Shown: positions 7,302-14,856, numbered from the stretch's first letter. The stretch is DNA of 17,504 nucleotides from Nitrospirota bacterium (GCA_016235225.1 JACRLS010000061.1:1-17504), one strand, 5' to 3'. Notes: generated from the sequence alone by a model not told the origin. Numbers and translations are program-made.

Positions 7302-7312
7302 CTAGCAGGCTG
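7302..7312. repeat. Remnant of the 71-bp inverted-repeat element
   Basis: CTAGCAGGCTG is identical to the outer 11 bases of the arm at 4748-4767. The rest of the arm and the opposite arm are absent. It lies 11 bases after the TPR-like lipoprotein gene, so it is probably a degraded or half copy. Confidence 0.45.
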
Positions 7313-7370
7313 ATTAGCCAGTTCCGCAAATCCTCGGAGGTGACACGCCTCACGCATCACCCCTCACGCT

Positions 7371-7616
7371 TCACGTCCTTGCCTTTCCGTCATCCAGATA
7401 CCGATGCTGCCAATCCAGCCAGGCATGCCCGAGTTCATGGGCAAGGATATAGCGGCGGCGTGTAATCGGAAGCCGTTTGCGGATATAAATGGTCCGGGTC
7501 TCATCGTCCCAGACCCCGTCCGCGTTCCGGTCCCGCTCGTTCATCTCTTGATCAGTGAGCTGCCGGACGGTAATTTTGTAGCCAAAGGGCAGCACCACGC
7601 GCGAGGGAATTCTCAT
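7371..7616 (-). CDS. Very small ImmA/IrrE-like metallopeptidase (HExxH)
   Basis: An 81-residue protein with RRYILAHELGHAWLDW, the zinc-binding HExxH motif of gluzincin-type peptidases (H60, E61, H64), placed as in ImmA/IrrE-family proteins. Before it lies ETRTIYIRKRLPITRRR, a strand-then-helix lead typical of this family. The protein ends only 17 residues after the motif, so a third metal ligand downstream must come from this short tail, perhaps D68 or D75, or be absent. Start 7616 is chosen because AAGGG lies eight bases upstream; an in-frame ATG at 7655 adds 13 residues and is possible. Residues 29-37 (DRNADGVWD) resemble part of a calcium-binding loop. No HTH partner or repressor gene is adjacent. 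The family is likely, the activity uncertain. Confidence 0.65.
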   Translation of the reverse strand: MRIPSRVVLPFGYKITVRQLTDQEMNERDRNADGVWDDETRTIYIRKRLPITRRRYILAHELGHAWLDWQHRYLDDGKART

Positions 7617-7776
7617 CTGTCGAACCCTTAGGACTTGGCCATTTACAGGTTGCATCGCCCCCCATTCTACCCTGTCCCGCGGCCTGCTTCCGCAAGATCT
7701 TCTAACCAGTTGATTTTTATAGAGAATCGTTTGTGACGAATATGCCCCGTTGCCGCACAGAAGCCACAGATCCTCC

Positions 7777-7896
7777 CCGTGGAGCCCCACGGCTTCAGCC
7801 TACTCCGCCGAAGTAGCTTCGGCTACGAAGGCCGGGCAGCCGTGGCCTCCCCAACCTTCGCCAAGGCTTCGGTGGGCCGCCGAAGCTTCGCGAAGG
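7777..7896. repeat. Block of GAAG/CTTC-rich stem-loops in a gene-free stretch
   Basis: The 363 bases (7656-8018) between the metallopeptidase and the small membrane protein hold no convincing gene but several hairpins. CCGTGG-AGCC-CCACGG lies at 7777-7792. A GTAGC-TTCG-GCTAC hairpin with a stable UUCG loop is centred near 7817. A longer stem is formed by 7855-7872 and 7880-7896 (arm starting CCTTCG, closing CGAAGG, one base unpaired). CGAAGCTTCG inside the right arm is itself a perfect palindrome. It looks like an intergenic repeat or structured RNA rather than protein-coding DNA. Confidence 0.5.
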
Positions 7897-8018
7897 CGGC
7901 TGCGTAGGCGGGTGACCTGAACCGGGGGGCGCTCGGAATCCCGCTCACGCTCCACACCCGACATGTCGAAAGGGTCTGATAGATCGGAAGAATCGCTGAA
8001 CTTAGCGAGGTGTCGCTC

Positions 8019-8216
8019 TTATCCCAACGTGGCCTGATTAACGTCCGCTGTCGACGGAGCCGGAGCAGGAAGCACGGTCTGGTTGACGATCGGCGATTTC
8101 CCAACCCGCTGGTGCTTCATATTCAAGGCTGTCGCCAACAGGACAAGCGCCGCCACGAGGCCAACGAGAGCCCCGAGCGAGAAGAGGCTTAACAGGGTGA
8201 CACCGTTTCGAGCCAT
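8019..8216 (-). CDS. Small single-span membrane protein
   Basis: A 65-residue protein with one hydrophobic segment (about 7-31, LLSLFSLGALVGLVAALVLL) containing GxxxG-like spacing, then a basic and polar tail ending in Pro/Ala-rich APAPST. The ATG at 8216 has GGAGG eight bases upstream, which is why the shorter form is preferred over the in-frame start at 8294. It is divergent from the CBS-domain gene. No family is recognised. The good ribosome binding site and clean membrane segment argue that it is real. Confidence 0.65.
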   Translation of the reverse strand: MARNGVTLLSLFSLGALVGLVAALVLLATALNMKHQRVGKSPIVNQTVLPAPAPSTADVNQATLG

Positions 8217-8376
8217 CAGGACGCCCTCCGGGAAAAGCCGACGATCCGTCTCATTGTCACTTGTAGCAGAGACAGGCTCCCTCCCCAATTCCACAGAGGG
8301 TGGGCGACCTCCTCGGAAGCAGGGCGAAGTGTCTCTCGGTGGGGCCCGTTGGGACGATCAGGCACGCTGCCCCCCC

Positions 8377-8405
8377 TTGTTCGCCCCTTGGGGTCGGCGT
8401 ATCAT
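8377..8405 (+). promoter_or_regulatory. Predicted sigma70-type promoter of the CBS-pair gene
   Basis: TTGTTC (8377-8382) and TATCAT (8400-8405) are separated by exactly 17 bases. The -10 differs from consensus at one base. Transcription would begin near 8412, leaving a short leader of about 23 bases that contains AAGGAGG before the ATG at 8435. This agrees with the chosen start. Confidence 0.6.
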
Positions 8406-8434
8406 GGGGACCCTCGTCCAGAAGGAGGCCCCTC

Positions 8435-9217
8435 ATGAAACAATCTCCCTCCGGTCAGCTCCTGCGTACCGTATCGTTAGATCGCACCATCGAACGGCTA
8501 AGAGAGCAACTCGATCAGATGGCGCCGTTCTTCCAGAAGGCCTCGAGCCGACCGGCTGTGAGTCTCGACGAGTTTGATGGCGAGACGGAACGGCTCATTC
8601 AGAGCGCCTTCGGCGAGGCTTCGGACATGGTGGAGGCCTATGAGTACGCGCAGGTCGGAGAGGCCGGCGGATTGGTGAACTTCCCCGACGAAGCGCCGGA
8701 GGGAGGCTCCGGCACGCGCGACATCGATCGGGAAAGTCTGAATCAGCGCAAGCGAGTCGTCGAAAGCTGTATCGCAGAACTGGAGGGGCGGCGGGCTGTG
8801 CTCGCCAAGAAAAAGAAACTGGGCCGCGCCGCGATCATCGGACCGCAAGTGAGCGACCATATGAGCCCCGAGGCACGGACCATATCGGTCGGCGCCACGC
8901 TCAAAGACGCCAGCCGGCTGATGCAGGAATGGAAAATCGGCTCGTTGCTCGTCACTGATGACCGCCGCTATGTCGGGGTGATCTCGGACACAGATCTCGC
9001 CCGCGAAGTGGTGGCACGAGGCCTCGATCCCCTCACCCCCGTCAAGCAAGTCATGCGAACGCCGCCCATCACCATTGAGAGCACTCGCCCGATTATTGAG
9101 GCCGTCCGCCTGATGAAGGACAAGGGAACTCGCCATCTGGCCGTGACGGACGGGGACAACCTCGTCGGCGTCATCTCGGTCTCGAATGTGCTGCGGTATT
9201 ACTCCGGCGTCGTGTAG
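8435..9217 (+). CDS. CBS-domain pair protein
   Basis: A 260-residue cytoplasmic protein. Residues 138-256 form two CBS motifs: VSDHMSPEARTISVGATLKD, then WKIGSLLVTDDRRYVGVISD for CBS1, and VKQVMRTPPITIESTRPI then GTRHLAVTDGDNLVGVISVS for CBS2. Such pairs (Bateman modules) usually bind adenine nucleotides and sense energy state. Residues 1-130 are helical and charged (coiled-coil-like) with no recognised domain; the linker has a KKKK patch (125-128). AAGGAGG eight bases before ATG and the promoter at 8377 support this start over the in-frame ATG at 8300. The partner or regulated process is not shown by the neighbours. Confidence 0.9.
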   Translation: MKQSPSGQLLRTVSLDRTIERLREQLDQMAPFFQKASSRPAVSLDEFDGETERLIQSAFGEASDMVEAYEYAQVGEAGGLVNFPDEAPEGGSGTRDIDRESLNQRKRVVESCIAELEGRRAVLAKKKKLGRAAIIGPQVSDHMSPEARTISVGATLKDASRLMQEWKIGSLLVTDDRRYVGVISDTDLAREVVARGLDPLTPVKQVMRTPPITIESTRPIIEAVRLMKDKGTRHLAVTDGDNLVGVISVSNVLRYYSGVV

Positions 9218-9255
9218 CGCTCGCGGCGCGAACCGGAACACCACACGCTCTCGGT

Positions 9256-9277
9256 CCCCGCCTCGGTGGCCGCGGGG
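9256..9277 (+). terminator. Weak terminator-like hairpin after the CBS gene
   Basis: CCCCGC (9256-9261) pairs with GCGGGG (9272-9277) around a ten-base loop, 38 bases after the CBS stop. No T-run follows, so only a weak or Rho-assisted role is possible. Confidence 0.25.
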
Positions 9278-9328
9278 CTTCGACCACCACCGCGATCGCC
9301 TGCCCCATGACCCCTGTTCAACAACCAC

Positions 9329-9458
9329 GAGCCTGTCCGACATCGCCGTTCGTTTCACCCATTGCACCAAGAAGAGCAATGGGTGATGAGAACAAAGCAC
9401 ACCCGCCCAGCGGGTACCCGCTGGGCAATCGTTCGCCGCAGTAGTGTCGGACAGGCTC
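9329..9458. mobile_element. Palindromic MITE-like element, copy 1 (130 bp)
   Basis: The ends are perfect 14-base inverted repeats, GAGCCTGTCCGACA (9329-9342) and its complement (9445-9458). Inside are an 11-bp hairpin (9355-9365 with 9376-9386), the segment GAGAACAAAGCA (9388-9399), a perfect 22-base palindrome (9405-9426) and TCGTTCGCCGCAGTAG (9429-9444). The ends, GAGAACAAAGCA and TCGTTCGCCGCAGTAG recur in the copy at 13479-13690, while the hairpins differ. It encodes no transposase. The right repeat overlaps the apparent start of the SDR gene. Confidence 0.75.
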
Positions 9459-10322
9459 CTTGGACAGCCAGATAGTGTGGTGGTGACCGGCGCCTCCACC
9501 GGCATCGGGGCGACCTGCGTCCGGCATCTCGACCAGCTCGGCTTCCGCGTCTTTGCAGGGGTCCGGCAAGCGGAGGACGGAGTGGTCCTCAAGATAGATG
9601 CAAGCCCCCGGCTTACGCCTCTTCTGCTCGACGTCACCGACTCAGCCTCGATCACTGAAGCCGCCAAGACGGTTCAGGCCAGCGTGGGAATGTTCGGACT
9701 CGCGGGGCTGGTGAACAACGCCGGCATCAGCGTCAACGGTCCCATCGAACTCGTCACGCTCCCAGAGTGGCGACGGCAATTCGAGGTCAATCTATTCGGC
9801 CTCACCGCCGTCACCCAGGCGTTTCTGCCAATGCTGCGCCTGGGGCGGGGGCGGGTGATCAACATGAGCTCCATCGCGGGCCGGTCCACGATGCCCTTCA
9901 TGGCCCCCTACTCTGCGTCCAAACATGCTGTGGAAGCATTGAGCGATGCCCTGCGGATCGAGCTGCAACAGTTCGGCATCCATGTCTCCGTGATTGAGCC
10001 CGGGGCCATTGCCACGCCGATCTGGAGGAAGTCGAAGCAGGAAGCCGACGCGCAGCATGCGAGCTGGAGCGCCGAGGCGCAACGTCTCTATGCGGAGGGG
10101 GTTTCGAAGGTGAAAGACGCGGCGATGAAGGCGGCGGATCGCGCGGCCCCGGCCAGTCTGGTGGCCACAGCCATCGAGCATGCGCTCATGTCACCGCAGC
10201 CCAAGACCCGCTACCTGGTCGGATTCGATGCGAAGATCCGTGCCCTCCTGAGTGCCATGCTCACCGATCGCCTCCAGGACCGGCTCCTCACCTGGGCCAT
10301 CAAGCTCCCCCCGCGCACGTGA
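9444..10322 (+). CDS. Short-chain dehydrogenase/reductase (SDR), NAD(P)-dependent
   Basis: A 292-residue classical SDR with all hallmarks: TGASTGIG (15-22) for cofactor binding, NNAG (91-94), and a catalytic Ser143, Tyr156 and Lys160 (YSASK). The following PGAIATPIW matches the classical PG motif. The C-terminal 100 residues resemble retinol or 17-beta-hydroxysteroid dehydrogenase-like SDRs, so an alcohol/ketone substrate is likely but not identifiable. The start is odd: the GTG at 9444 begins MSDRLLGQ, whose codons are the right inverted repeat of the element at 9329-9458, and no ribosome binding site is visible. In-frame GTGs at 9477-9485 would start within the first strand. The original start was probably displaced by the insertion. 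The stop overlaps nothing; Uup follows 197 bases later. Confidence 0.9.
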   Translation: MSDRLLGQPDSVVVTGASTGIGATCVRHLDQLGFRVFAGVRQAEDGVVLKIDASPRLTPLLLDVTDSASITEAAKTVQASVGMFGLAGLVNNAGISVNGPIELVTLPEWRRQFEVNLFGLTAVTQAFLPMLRLGRGRVINMSSIAGRSTMPFMAPYSASKHAVEALSDALRIELQQFGIHVSVIEPGAIATPIWRKSKQEADAQHASWSAEAQRLYAEGVSKVKDAAMKAADRAAPASLVATAIEHALMSPQPKTRYLVGFDAKIRALLSAMLTDRLQDRLLTWAIKLPPRT

Positions 10323-10519
10323 AGTTGCCCCCCACGGCGAGACGGAGCACGTGCGAGAGGCTCTCCTATGAGTCCTCATATAAGCATGGCTGCGGTCGGC
10401 TCAGACACCGTATACTGAGTGGTTTGCCGGGGGAACGCGGTCAGTGTGCGAGGGAGTCCCCTCGCGTGTCGATAGACGCGATCGACATCCGCGTACTCGC
10501 GCATCGTTGGAAGGGCGAC

Positions 10520-12340
10520 ATGGCACCACCGATTTTGTTGAGTTGCGAGTCGATCAGCAAGACGTACGGCGTGAAGGCGCTGTTCGAGGACTTGTCCTTC
10601 GCGCTCTTCGAAGGCGATCGGGTGGGATTGGTCGGCCCCAACGGGTCCGGGAAGTCCACGCTGCTCAAGATTCTCGCCGGAATTGAAGCGCCGGATCGCG
10701 GCACGCGAACCGTCCGCCGTCATCTCCGCGTGGGCTACGTCCCGCAGGAGCCGACTTTTTCGGAAAGCCACACGATCGACGAGGAGCTCGCGCGGGTGTT
10801 GATTGCGGAAGGCCTCGATCCGCATGAACACACCGGGCTGATTGCCAAAGCCTTGAGTCTTGGCGGATTTCCGTCGGGCGACCAGGCCGTCGCCACCCTG
10901 TCGGGAGGCTGGCGCAAGCGCCTCGCCATCGCGCGCGCGCTGATGCGCCGGCCGGACGTCCTGCTGATGGATGAGCCGACGAACCACCTGGACGTCGAAG
11001 GCATTCTCTGGTTGGAACGGCTGCTCAAGGCGGAGTCCCGCGCCTACCTCGCCGTGAGTCACGACCGCCGGTTTCTGGAATCCATCGCCACGCGCATGCT
11101 GGAGCTGAATCGCTCCTATCCCGACGGCAAGTTCGAAGCGACCGGGCGCTACAGCGACTTCCTCGAGCAGCGAGAGGCCGCGCACGCGGCACAGGCCAGC
11201 GCGCAGGCTTCCCTGGCCAACCGGGTGCGCCGGGAAGTTGAATGGCTCCGCCGTGGTCCGAAAGCCCGCACGACCAAGGCCAAGGCCAGGGTGGAGGCAG
11301 CCGGCCAGTTGATCGGGCAATTGGATCAGGCCGAAGCCCGCGCGGAGAAGGGAACGGCCGAGATCGACTTTGTCGGCTCAGGACGGAAGTCCAAGCAATT
11401 GTTGGTCACGCAGCAACTCAGCAAGGCCCTGGGGGGCAAACCGATCATCACGGCGCTGGATCTGCAGTTGGGACCGGGGCAGCGACTCGGCTTACTCGGG
11501 CCGAACGGCAGCGGCAAGACCACGCTCTTGAGGCTCCTGGCCGGCACGCTCGAGCCGGATACCGGCCGGATCATGCGGGCAGATCGCCTCCGCATCGTCT
11601 CCTTCGAGCAACATCGCGACTCGCTCGACCAGACCGCCACGCTCCGACGCGCCCTGGCCCCCACCGGCGATGCGGTGATGTATCGAGATCGCCCGGTTCA
11701 CCTGGTCTCCTGGGCCAAGCGATTTCTGTTCCGCCCTGAGCAATTGGACCTGCCCGTCTCCCGGCTCTCCGGAGGGGAACAGGCACGGCTGCTCATCGCG
11801 CAACTGATGCTCCAGCCGGCTGATCTGTTGATCCTCGACGAGCCGACCAACGACCTGGATATTCCCACCCTCGATGTCTTGGAAGACAGCCTGATGGAAT
11901 TCCCCGGCGCGCTCGTCATGGTCACGCACGATCGATGGCTCCTGGATCGCGTCTCCACCATGCTGCTGGCGCTGGATGGCACAGGCCGGGCCGACTGGTA
12001 CGCCGACTTCGCGCAATGGGAAGCCGCGCAAGAACAGAACGCCGTGGAGCGTCCGGCATCACCCGGAGGACGGGTCCGCGGAACCTCGGCGCAGGCCGTC
12101 CCATCGCGCAAAGGGCTCTCGTATCATGAGCAGCGGGAGTGGGGGCAGATGGAGCAGAAGATTCTGAAGGCGGAAGACACCCTCGCCGCCTGCCAGGCCG
12201 CCGTGGAAGACCCCGCGATCACCTCCGATGCCGCGGCGCTGCAAACCCGGCACGACGCGCTGGAGGCCGCGCGGACCGATGTGGAACGTCTCTACGCTCG
12301 CTGGGCCGAGCTGGAGGACAAGCGAGCCCGGCTCGCATGA
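10520..12340 (+). CDS. uup: ABC-F ATPase, Uup family
   Basis: A 606-residue soluble twin-ATPase protein. Domain 1 has GPNGSGKS (39-46), LSGGW (127-131) and DEPTNHLD (151-158). The linker/arm (about 205-285) contains WLRRGPKARTTKAKARVEA, typical of Uup. Domain 2 has GPNGSGKT (327-334), LSGGE (416-420) and DEPTNDLD (440-447). Residues about 535-606 form the charged coiled-coil C-terminal domain that in Uup binds DNA or ribosome. Uup acts in ribosome rescue or assembly and affects transposon precise excision. ATG 10520 is chosen because AAGGG precedes it and homology begins there; the upstream 67 in-frame codons are not ABC-like. A TATACT at 10411-10416 is a possible -10 but lacks a good -35. 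It is convergent with the NmrA-like gene. Confidence 0.92.
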   Translation: MAPPILLSCESISKTYGVKALFEDLSFALFEGDRVGLVGPNGSGKSTLLKILAGIEAPDRGTRTVRRHLRVGYVPQEPTFSESHTIDEELARVLIAEGLDPHEHTGLIAKALSLGGFPSGDQAVATLSGGWRKRLAIARALMRRPDVLLMDEPTNHLDVEGILWLERLLKAESRAYLAVSHDRRFLESIATRMLELNRSYPDGKFEATGRYSDFLEQREAAHAAQASAQASLANRVRREVEWLRRGPKARTTKAKARVEAAGQLIGQLDQAEARAEKGTAEIDFVGSGRKSKQLLVTQQLSKALGGKPIITALDLQLGPGQRLGLLGPNGSGKTTLLRLLAGTLEPDTGRIMRADRLRIVSFEQHRDSLDQTATLRRALAPTGDAVMYRDRPVHLVSWAKRFLFRPEQLDLPVSRLSGGEQARLLIAQLMLQPADLLILDEPTNDLDIPTLDVLEDSLMEFPGALVMVTHDRWLLDRVSTMLLALDGTGRADWYADFAQWEAAQEQNAVERPASPGGRVRGTSAQAVPSRKGLSYHEQREWGQMEQKILKAEDTLAACQAAVEDPAITSDAAALQTRHDALEAARTDVERLYARWAELEDKRARLA

Positions 12341-12344
12341 GCGC

Positions 12345-12392
12345 TGAACGATGAGCGCTGAAGTAAGTCCCGCTTCAGTTGTTCATCGTTCA
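12345..12392. terminator. Nested inverted repeat between convergent genes, possible bidirectional terminator
   Basis: TGAACGATGA (12345-12354) pairs perfectly with TCATCGTTCA (12383-12392), and CTGAAG (12358-12363) with CTTCAG (12373-12378) inside it, separated by small unpaired bulges. It begins five bases after the uup stop, and the convergent NmrA-like gene ends at 12449. There is no long T-run, so termination is inferred from position and stem only. Confidence 0.45.
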
Positions 12393-12448
12393 TCCTTCGT
12401 CGTTCAGCCTTTCCCCGCCTGCGGTCTTTCCAGTCCCCCCGCCGCGTC

Positions 12449-13402
12449 CTACGGTTCGATCGGAATCCGGCTCTTGTTCGTCGCCAGCCACTGCGCAAAG
12501 GTCTGCAGCGCCGGGTTGAGGCTGCGGGCCACCTCGGGATTGCGGGCGCCGCAAAACACCGCCTGGAAATCCCGCTTGAACTGGAACATGTTCGCCAGGT
12601 CATCCGCGCCGGGAAATCCGAACTTCGCATAGACCTCGGGCGGAACTGAGTTGTACCGCACCTCCCGCCTCAGAGCCCTGGTCAGCGCGGCCGCCATCTC
12701 CGCGCCGGTGAGGTGTTCGCCGGCCACGCCGACGGTCTTGCCGATGTATTCACGCCCTTTCTTGAAAATCCCGAGCGCACATTTTCCGATATCGTCGACG
12801 GCCACGCCCGGAAGTTTTTTGTCGCCCATGGGCATCGTGATCGCCAGGGTCCCGTCCGGCCCCTTCTTGGGTCCCATACCAAAGAAGATCAAGTTCTCCC
12901 AATAGTACGATGTGAGATAGAAGGTCGTCGGCACCCCGAGCGCGGTGAACTCCTGGTCGGCTTCGCCCTTCGCATCGAAGTGCGGCACCTTGTAGTGGCC
13001 CATGAGGGTCGGCATGCGCGCGTCGCTGAGCGGGACCCACCGGCGCGTATCCTCCAGCGTGGACCAGATCACATGCAGCAGCCCGGTCTGCTTGGCCGCT
13101 TGCGCCAGGGCCTTGGCCTGCGCCAATTCCTTCTCCGGAGAAAAGTGCTCCCAGAAATTCGTCACGCAGAACGCGCCATAGGCGCCCGAGAAGGCGCGTG
13201 CCAAACTGGCGGGATCATCCAGATTGGCCACGACGACCTCCGCTCCAAGCTTCGCCAGCGCGTTCGCCTTGTCCGAATTCACATCCCGCGTCAATGCCCG
13301 AGCTGTGAAGCCGCTCGTCTTGTCGCCCAGGATCGCGCGGACCATGCCGCCCCCCTGCGCACCGGTCGCGCCCACGACTGCGAGGATCTTTTTGTCGGCC
13401 AT
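12449..13402 (-). CDS. NmrA/HSCARG-like NAD(P)-binding protein
   Basis: A 317-residue atypical SDR. The N-terminus DKKILAVVGATGAQGGGMVR has the GxxGxxG-type dinucleotide site (GATGAQGG, 11-18). LTRDVNSDKANALAKLGAEV and the following VVANLDDPASLARAF match NmrA-family proteins, whose founding members sense NADP rather than catalyse. HVIWSTLEDTRRW and TSYYWENLIFFGMGP resemble human HSCARG/NMRAL1. The classical YxxxK catalytic pair is not evident. The ATG at 13402 has AAGGAGG six bases upstream, so it is chosen over the in-frame start at 13420. A promoter is seen at 13444-13472. It could be a redox sensor or a quinone/NAD(P)H-dependent reductase; the sequence does not decide. Confidence 0.9.
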   Translation of the reverse strand: MADKKILAVVGATGAQGGGMVRAILGDKTSGFTARALTRDVNSDKANALAKLGAEVVVANLDDPASLARAFSGAYGAFCVTNFWEHFSPEKELAQAKALAQAAKQTGLLHVIWSTLEDTRRWVPLSDARMPTLMGHYKVPHFDAKGEADQEFTALGVPTTFYLTSYYWENLIFFGMGPKKGPDGTLAITMPMGDKKLPGVAVDDIGKCALGIFKKGREYIGKTVGVAGEHLTGAEMAAALTRALRREVRYNSVPPEVYAKFGFPGADDLANMFQFKRDFQAVFCGARNPEVARSLNPALQTFAQWLATNKSRIPIEP

Positions 13403-13443
13403 AGCATGCCTCCTTGTCACATCCGAATGCCGTTCGCCGTTAG

Positions 13444-13472
13444 AGTCTAGACCTGAGCGCGAGAGACTTCAA
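13444..13472 (-). promoter_or_regulatory. Predicted promoter of the NmrA-like gene
   Basis: On the minus strand TTGAAG (-35) and TAGACT (-10) lie exactly 17 bases apart, with the expected transcript start near 13437 and a leader of about 35 bases carrying AAGGAGG. The -35 lies seven bases from the end of the palindromic element at 13479, so the element inserted right at the promoter's upstream edge. Confidence 0.55.
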
Positions 13473-13478
13473 CGGCCT

Positions 13479-13690
13479 GGAGCCTGTCCGACATTGCCGT
13501 TCGTCACGAGGCGAAGGAGGCGCTGGCAGATGCGCGGCCGCCTGTCTGCCGTGGCCGGCACAGGCAGGCAGGCCCCGAAAAACCGGAGGCGTATTCGCTG
13601 GAATACGTAGAGGATTTTTCTGGGCCGAGAACAAAGCAGATGCCTGGGCCTCGTTCGCCGCAGTAGAAAGGTCAATGTCGGACAGGCTCC
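13479..13690. mobile_element. Palindromic MITE-like element, copy 2 (212 bp)
   Basis: The ends are perfect 18-base inverted repeats, GGAGCCTGTCCGACATTG (13479-13496) and its complement (13673-13690). Inside, 13571-13626 folds into a long hairpin: GGCCC/GGGCC, GAAAAA/TTTTTC and CGTATTC-GCTG-GAATACG. The shared blocks GAGAACAAAGCA (13627-13638) and TCGTTCGCCGCAGTAG (13651-13666) are identical to copy 1, as is the left end through GCCGTTCGT. A CAGG triplet repeat is at 13561-13572. No transposase is encoded. CTAGACC occurs at 13447-13453 and again at 13690-13696, possibly by chance. Confidence 0.75.
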
Positions 13691-13776
13691 TAGACCCAGC
13701 CCCTTCACTATGCGACAATCCCTCCCCGTCGCACCCTTCGACCGGGGTCACGAGCGCCACCCGATGGGAGAGTCAC

Positions 13777-14856
13777 ATGACCAGTCACAGAAACGTCATG
13801 AGCCTGAGGCGATCGGCCGCGACCGGCCTCATCGTGACCCTCGGGCTCTGTGGAGCCCTGGCAAGCCCCGGCGAAGCCCGGCGCGAGATGCTGACCGACG
13901 CACAGAAGGGACGGCTGCACCAGGCCGAGCGTATTCAGCTCGACGTCCTCGCGCTCACCGATCAGGGGACTGCCGACCCGTCCCCTCTTCGGACCGCCGT
14001 GACGACACGGCTCCAGGCACTCGGCTATACCATCGTGCAGGATCCCGCGCAGCCGCACGATCTCGTTGTGAAAGTGAAATGCGAGCAGAAGAAAACGTGG
14101 GAGGGACCGGTCCGATCCGGAGGGGAGGCCGATCAGCCGGGAGACGCCGACCGCTTGTGGGCAGGCCCAGCCTGCCAGTTTACCTATCGCCTGGACCACC
14201 ACTGGTCCGACTGGCGCCATGAGGTCCGCGCGACCGCGCCACCGGAGACGGGTCCCCAGTCGCTGGCCCATCTAACCGACCGGCTCCGCGAGGATCCCTT
14301 TCCCTTTCTCCTCGCGGCCGAGTGGGGCCAGCCCGCTCGCCTCTTGGTCGCGCTCAACGAGCCCGCGACGACCGCCCCGCACCGAGTCAACCTTATCTCA
14401 TTGCTCGGAAATATGTTCGCCGTCGAGGCCATTCCGCCATTGAGCCAGGCGGTGAAGGACCCGGATCCCGCCGTCGCGCAGACCGCCGCCGTCGCGTTGG
14501 GCACCATCGGTCACCACGATTGCATCCCGGTGCTCCTGGAGCTGCTGAAATCCGACACCCCGGCGATGCACCTCGCCGCCATCAAGGGGCTTGGACGCTT
14601 AGCGCCGCTCCACCCGCAGGACGACATCGTGCCCGCCTTGTTGGATCGCCTGCCCACGAGGCCGATTGCCGCACAGATCGAAATTGTCCGCGCCCTCGGG
14701 AAAACCACGGACCGCCGTATCCTGGTTCCCCTGCGTGCCCTGAACCGATCCGTGCAGGCCAGAAGCCGATCGGATAGCAGTGCGGAATTGAAGGAACTGA
14801 AGACGGCTCTGGGCATCGCACTCGATCAGTTCGACGGCACTCACACCCCTGAATAG
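13777..14856 (+). CDS. Secreted HEAT-repeat protein, unknown function
   Basis: A 359-residue protein with a signal peptide (RRSAATGLIVTLGLCGALAS, residues 11-30, probable cleavage after PGEA). Residues 35-195 form an unrecognised domain that includes YTIVQDPAQPHDLVVKVKC, a lipoprotein-like alpha/beta segment, and two or three cysteines. Residues about 198-316 are HEAT-like repeats (PPLSQAVKDPDPAVAQTAAV, then CIPVLLELLKSDTPAMHLAA), a helical scaffold for protein contacts, probably in the periplasm. ATG 13777 is chosen for the signal peptide and GGGAGAG just upstream; the same frame is open back to an ATG at 13675 inside the palindromic element, which would add MSDRLL and 28 unrelated residues. 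ATG 13798 is less likely because no ribosome binding site precedes it. Confidence 0.75.
   Translation: MTSHRNVMSLRRSAATGLIVTLGLCGALASPGEARREMLTDAQKGRLHQAERIQLDVLALTDQGTADPSPLRTAVTTRLQALGYTIVQDPAQPHDLVVKVKCEQKKTWEGPVRSGGEADQPGDADRLWAGPACQFTYRLDHHWSDWRHEVRATAPPETGPQSLAHLTDRLREDPFPFLLAAEWGQPARLLVALNEPATTAPHRVNLISLLGNMFAVEAIPPLSQAVKDPDPAVAQTAAVALGTIGHHDCIPVLLELLKSDTPAMHLAAIKGLGRLAPLHPQDDIVPALLDRLPTRPIAAQIEIVRALGKTTDRRILVPLRALNRSVQARSRSDSSAELKELKTALGIALDQFDGTHTPE

Noticed and set aside
9329..9458. Retron or diversity-generating element for the hairpin block
   Set aside because: No reverse transcriptase is encoded nearby, and the terminal inverted repeats point to a MITE-like element instead.
8498..9667. 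389-codon minus-strand frame opposite the CBS gene and the SDR start
   Set aside because: It spans a mobile element and two unrelated genes in antisense, so it cannot be a real protein.
10376..11320. 314-codon minus-strand frame opposite uup
   Set aside because: It is antisense to conserved ATPase motifs of Uup.
12713..13450. 245-codon plus-strand frame opposite the NmrA-like gene
   Set aside because: The minus strand has the GATGAQGG cofactor motif, a promoter and a strong ribosome binding site.
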